A DNA stretch of 64,000 nucleotides from Paenibacillus sp. S150. GTDB taxonomy: Bacteria; Bacillota; Bacilli; Paenibacillales; Paenibacillaceae. The stretch spans positions 58,787 through 122,786 of the forward strand of contig NZ_JACBYI010000017.1 in assembly GCF_019352175.1 (NCBI RefSeq), written 5' to 3'. The notes under the pieces are model-generated. The model worked only from the letters and a program-made list of their open reading frames with translations. It searched no databases and was not told the origin of the DNA. Below are positions 61,779 to 64,000 of this stretch, in pieces (position 1 is the stretch's first letter; each line of letters starts with the position of its first letter). A program made the translations under genes and the position numbers.

Positions 61779-62715
61779 CCAGCAGAGGCGCAATATGTTC
61801 GCGGAATACGTCCGGGGGCGGGTTGTTTTTGCCGCGCTTGCTATCCCGGGTCAGAACGACAACAGACTGCGCCTCCGGCAGGACATACACAAATTGCCCG
61901 GCGTACCCGCGGGCATAATAATAGTCCATGGCCGCCGGCTCACCGTTTGTTGAACGGAGTGGTATGGAATCAGTCCACCAATGCCAGCCATATCCGCCAT
62001 GGCGGGGAGGCTCGGCCGCCAGAGCGGGCTGCACCGAACATGCGACCCTTCTCCGGGAAATAATCTGTGTCTTCTCCCAGTTCCCCTGCTGCAGATAGAG
62101 CTGTCCGAATTTCAGCAGGTCGGCAGGTCTGAGCTTCAGGCCGAAGCCGCCGGTGTGTATGCCTTGAGGATCAGCCTCCCATTGATATTCCGTGATTCCC
62201 AGAGGCCCAAAAAGATATTGCTCGGCAAACCTTGCCGTAGTCATTCCCGAGGCTTGGACCAGAATGGCGGACAGCAGCTGCGAGACCCCTGAATTGTACT
62301 CCATTCTGGTTCCGGGATCGTCCGCGAGCGGCTGCTCCAGAACATACTCCACCCAATTTGGGGAACGGGTCATTTTGGGGAAGGAATTCAGCCCGCCGAA
62401 CTCGGTCCAGCGAAAGCCGGCAGACAGGGTTAACAGCTGTTCCAGCGTAATTTCCTGTTTGCGTTTGTCCATATCCCGGCGGAGCTGCGGGAAAAATCCG
62501 GCTGCTCCGGCAGCAGGTCCGGGCAGCAGGCCCTTGTCCATCGCGATGCAGATCAGCGAAGAGAGCACGCTTTTGGTGCAGGAGTTGATCTTGGCCATTT
62601 CTGAAGCTGTGCGGCCATCTCTGTAATGCTCAAACCTCAGCCCGCCCCTGAGGCTGATCAGGCAGCTTCTCAGATTCAGCGGGGCAACGGCGGCAGTTAA
62701 AGAAGTCGGTTTCAT
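61759..62715 (-). CDS. Serine hydrolase, class C beta-lactamase/PBP-like
   Basis: 318 residues from ATG 62715, with GAGAGG 9 bases upstream; ATG 62724 abuts the site. Active-site SxxK in NSCTKSVLSSL (Ser of SCTK), second element YNSG (Tyr-x-Asn) in MEYNSGVSQLL, and a late HGG-like motif (GEPAAMDYYYARG region). Family members act as D-aminopeptidases, esterases or penicillin-binding enzymes. No signal peptide. Converges with the methyltransferase gene. Confidence 0.9.
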   Translation of the reverse strand: MKPTSLTAAVAPLNLRSCLISLRGGLRFEHYRDGRTASEMAKINSCTKSVLSSLICIAMDKGLLPGPAAGAAGFFPQLRRDMDKRKQEITLEQLLTLSAGFRWTEFGGLNSFPKMTRSPNWVEYVLEQPLADDPGTRMEYNSGVSQLLSAILVQASGMTTARFAEQYLFGPLGITEYQWEADPQGIHTGGFGLKLRPADLLKFGQLYLQQGNWEKTQIISRRRVACSVQPALAAEPPRHGGYGWHWWTDSIPLRSTNGEPAAMDYYYARGYAGQFVYVLPEAQSVVVLTRDSKRGKNNPPPDVFREHIAPLLVSPDGL

Positions 62716-62798
62716 ACGGTTCATCCTCTCACAAGGGATATCATACCATTGGTTGATATAATACCCCAAGCCGGCTGCGGGAAAACTGCAGCAAAAGT

Positions 62799-62833
62799 AA
62801 AAGCTGCCCTGATTTGCTCAAGGCAGCTTTTTA
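62799..62833 (-). terminator. Hairpin beside the serine hydrolase gene, possible terminator
   Basis: AAAAGCTGCC (62799-62808) pairs with GGCAGCTTTT (62822-62831), followed by T on the plus strand. A/T flanks on both sides permit either direction, but it lies upstream of the minus-strand gene, so its partner is unclear. Confidence 0.6.
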
Positions 62834-63231
62834 TTATGAATTCCTAGTCGCACTGATTGGATAAGCTGGAAGGTATGTACGATCTGAAATGCTATGGATG
62901 AAGATTGGAAAAATGAACACCGCAGGAGGCACATGAATGTCCAAAGAGTATCATTTTGCGTCAGAACGAAGACGGGAAGCGTTGACGAGTTCGTTGCGGG
63001 GAAATGGATGAAGGTCCGCAGCTTTGCGGTCAAGAGCAAGGAACAATAAGACTGGAACATTTGGTCAAACAACCGAATCCTCAGAGCAGCTTGTTCCGGT
63101 GTGCCTTTATTTCCATATTAATGGGAATTATTGATTTAAAAGTGAAAGACACAATATTGTGAAATTTATCACGTTATCATTATTAAATTTTAATATATAC
63201 TATGGATATACTAAAAAGAGGGGGAAATATA
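62834..63231. other. Intergenic stretch with a possible 38-codon frame
   Basis: No established gene. ATG 62933 follows AGGAGG closely (3 bases) and opens 38 codons to a TAA at 63047-63049; the short spacing and length make it doubtful. From 63110 the DNA turns AT-rich, the likely promoter zone of the lipoprotein gene. Confidence 0.4.
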
Positions 63232-63789
63232 ATGAAAAAATTAGCACAAGGATTATTGGTTGCAGGTGTGGCAATTGCGTTGTTGTCGGGTTGTGGAAAT
63301 AATAATGAGAATGCAAATGGGGCGGCTAGCCCATCACCAGCTGCAGCGAATGAGCAGACAGATGCTCAAAGCACAGCATCCATCGTTAACCAAGCGGATG
63401 CTTTTGTAAAGGCATTAAGTGCAGACGGCACCTGGATCGTAGCAACTCTGAATGACCTGACAGTTGACACCGATGTGGTTGTTGCCGGTGAATTCCATGA
63501 TAAAGGCGCTGCCGAGAATGCAATCTACCGCAAGCTGGCCTTGTACACCCAAGACGAGGACCACAATATTACTGCCAGCTTTAATTTGACTGTTCCAAAG
63601 ATTACAGTGCAGAGTGAAAACTTCAAAGTCCAAGGCGGAACCATCAAAGGCGACGTTTATGTGGAAGCCAACGGATTTAGTCTTGATAAGACAGCAACAA
63701 TTGACGGCAACCTGTACTTCGCGAGCGAAGATGTGAAAGCAACAGCTGTACTTGACGGTGAAGTGACCGGAGAAACAGCCGTTCAATAA
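63232..63789 (+). CDS. Secreted lipoprotein of unknown function
   Basis: 185 residues from ATG 63232, preceded by AGAGGGGGAAATATA. Lipobox LLSGC (Cys ~22), an Asn/Ala/Ser-rich linker to ~50, then a beta-strand-rich domain with repeated short V/T strands (FKVQGGTIKGDVYVEANGF, IDGNLYFASED) resembling bactofilin-like or right-handed repeat proteins, by eye only. No enzyme motif. Monocistronic with a terminator at 63821. Confidence 0.8.
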   Translation: MKKLAQGLLVAGVAIALLSGCGNNNENANGAASPSPAAANEQTDAQSTASIVNQADAFVKALSADGTWIVATLNDLTVDTDVVVAGEFHDKGAAENAIYRKLALYTQDEDHNITASFNLTVPKITVQSENFKVQGGTIKGDVYVEANGFSLDKTATIDGNLYFASEDVKATAVLDGEVTGETAVQ

Positions 63790-63820
63790 TTGAGCCCTTA
63801 TATGATTTAGAATATATTAT

Positions 63821-63872
63821 AAAAGCCTGTAGACCGGACCCCATCAAGGTTCGAATGCTGCAGGCTTTTTTA
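63821..63872 (+). terminator. Terminator of the lipoprotein gene
   Basis: AAAAGCCTG.AG (63821-63832) pairs with CT.CAGGCTTTT and runs into TTTTTT. Confidence 0.85.
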
Positions 63873-63902
63873 TTTGTTTAGGAAATTATGAATTACTTTT
63901 GC

Positions 63903-63993
63903 TGTGGATAAGGTGTGTATAAAGTTGGGGGTAAGTTGAAGATGTGGTCATCGTGCTGAACCTGCGGGTTGTGCTTTGCTGGAGGAACAGCGG
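63903..63993. repeat. 90-bp dispersed repeat, copy 2
   Basis: Matches 19441-19531, with the best block from GGTCATC through TGCTGAACCTGC to GGAGGAA. Reaches almost to the window end; may continue beyond it. Confidence 0.7.
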
Positions 63994-64000
63994 AATTTGA

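Noticed and set aside
1..64000. rRNA and tRNA genes
   Set aside because: None seen by eye on either strand; a tRNAscan run would settle it.

Overview
The window looks like a Paenibacillus-type chromosome: a GC-moderate, endospore-forming Bacillota. The grounds are strong AGGAGG-type ribosome binding sites, frequent TTG and GTG starts, a GerA/GerC/GerB germination operon, a bacillibactin-type catechol siderophore synthetase, a 7TMR-DISM/LytS hybrid kinase, and a dense population of intergenic repeats. There are no rRNA or tRNA genes and no CRISPR array. The species assignment is inference, because no database was searched.

Layout. 0-8.1 kb holds the 3' part of dhbF (Gly and Thr modules plus thioesterase), an MbtH-like gene and a DHA2-type exporter, translationally overlapped. 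8.1-10.8 kb is gene-poor: a 34-bp tandem array, degenerate repeats, a decayed IS630-family element and a 51-bp hairpin array. 10.8-12.5 kb has an ACT/PFL (UPF0210) pair on the minus strand. 12.7-18.1 kb is a signalling cluster: an Hpt-REC-GGDEF-REC protein, a lone receiver, and a large hybrid histidine kinase broken by one frameshift. 18.1-19.1 kb is an aldo/keto reductase behind a MerR-type promoter. 19.1-20.4 kb is a 1.3-kb repeat field. 20.4-27.5 kb carries DUF421, lspA, cysJI, map and a CBS protein. 27.6-37.8 kb carries a 1041-aa hybrid kinase, a polytopic membrane protein and a 1807-aa Ser/Thr kinase-ATPase-GAF-PAS-GGDEF protein.

37.9-46.5 kb is metabolic and regulatory: cupin, pectin-acetylesterase-like hydrolase, two TetR regulators, an APC permease, a second 51-bp hairpin array, an old-yellow-enzyme oxidoreductase and an asparaginase. 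46.6-49 kb is scarred: a GNAT fragment, a deleted transposon end-pair, an AT-rich 2-hydroxyacid dehydrogenase, and the tail of a Btr-like AraC/binding-protein regulator. 49-50.8 kb is a Fur-controlled siderophore-binding lipoprotein overlapped by a BesA-like esterase, so siderophore synthesis/export (0-8 kb) and uptake/hydrolysis (49-51 kb) both lie in the window. 51.2-53.1 kb is an AAA+ ATPase with a membrane TPR partner. 53.6-55.7 kb is a PIG-L deacetylase/GPH symporter pair. 56.2-56.9 kb is a gene-less stretch that looks like a structured RNA. 56.9-61 kb is the germinant receptor operon, followed by a methyltransferase, a serine hydrolase and a small lipoprotein.

The most unusual content is the repeat set. 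Two 51-bp arrays 32 kb apart share a hairpin-plus-tail architecture, and a third 34-bp array shares part of the tail. Other dispersed families (a double hairpin, a MITE-like element with terminal inverted repeats, a 90-bp repeat) occur two or more times each. The putative structured RNA upstream of the ger operon and the AAA+/TPR pair are the other places worth a second look.
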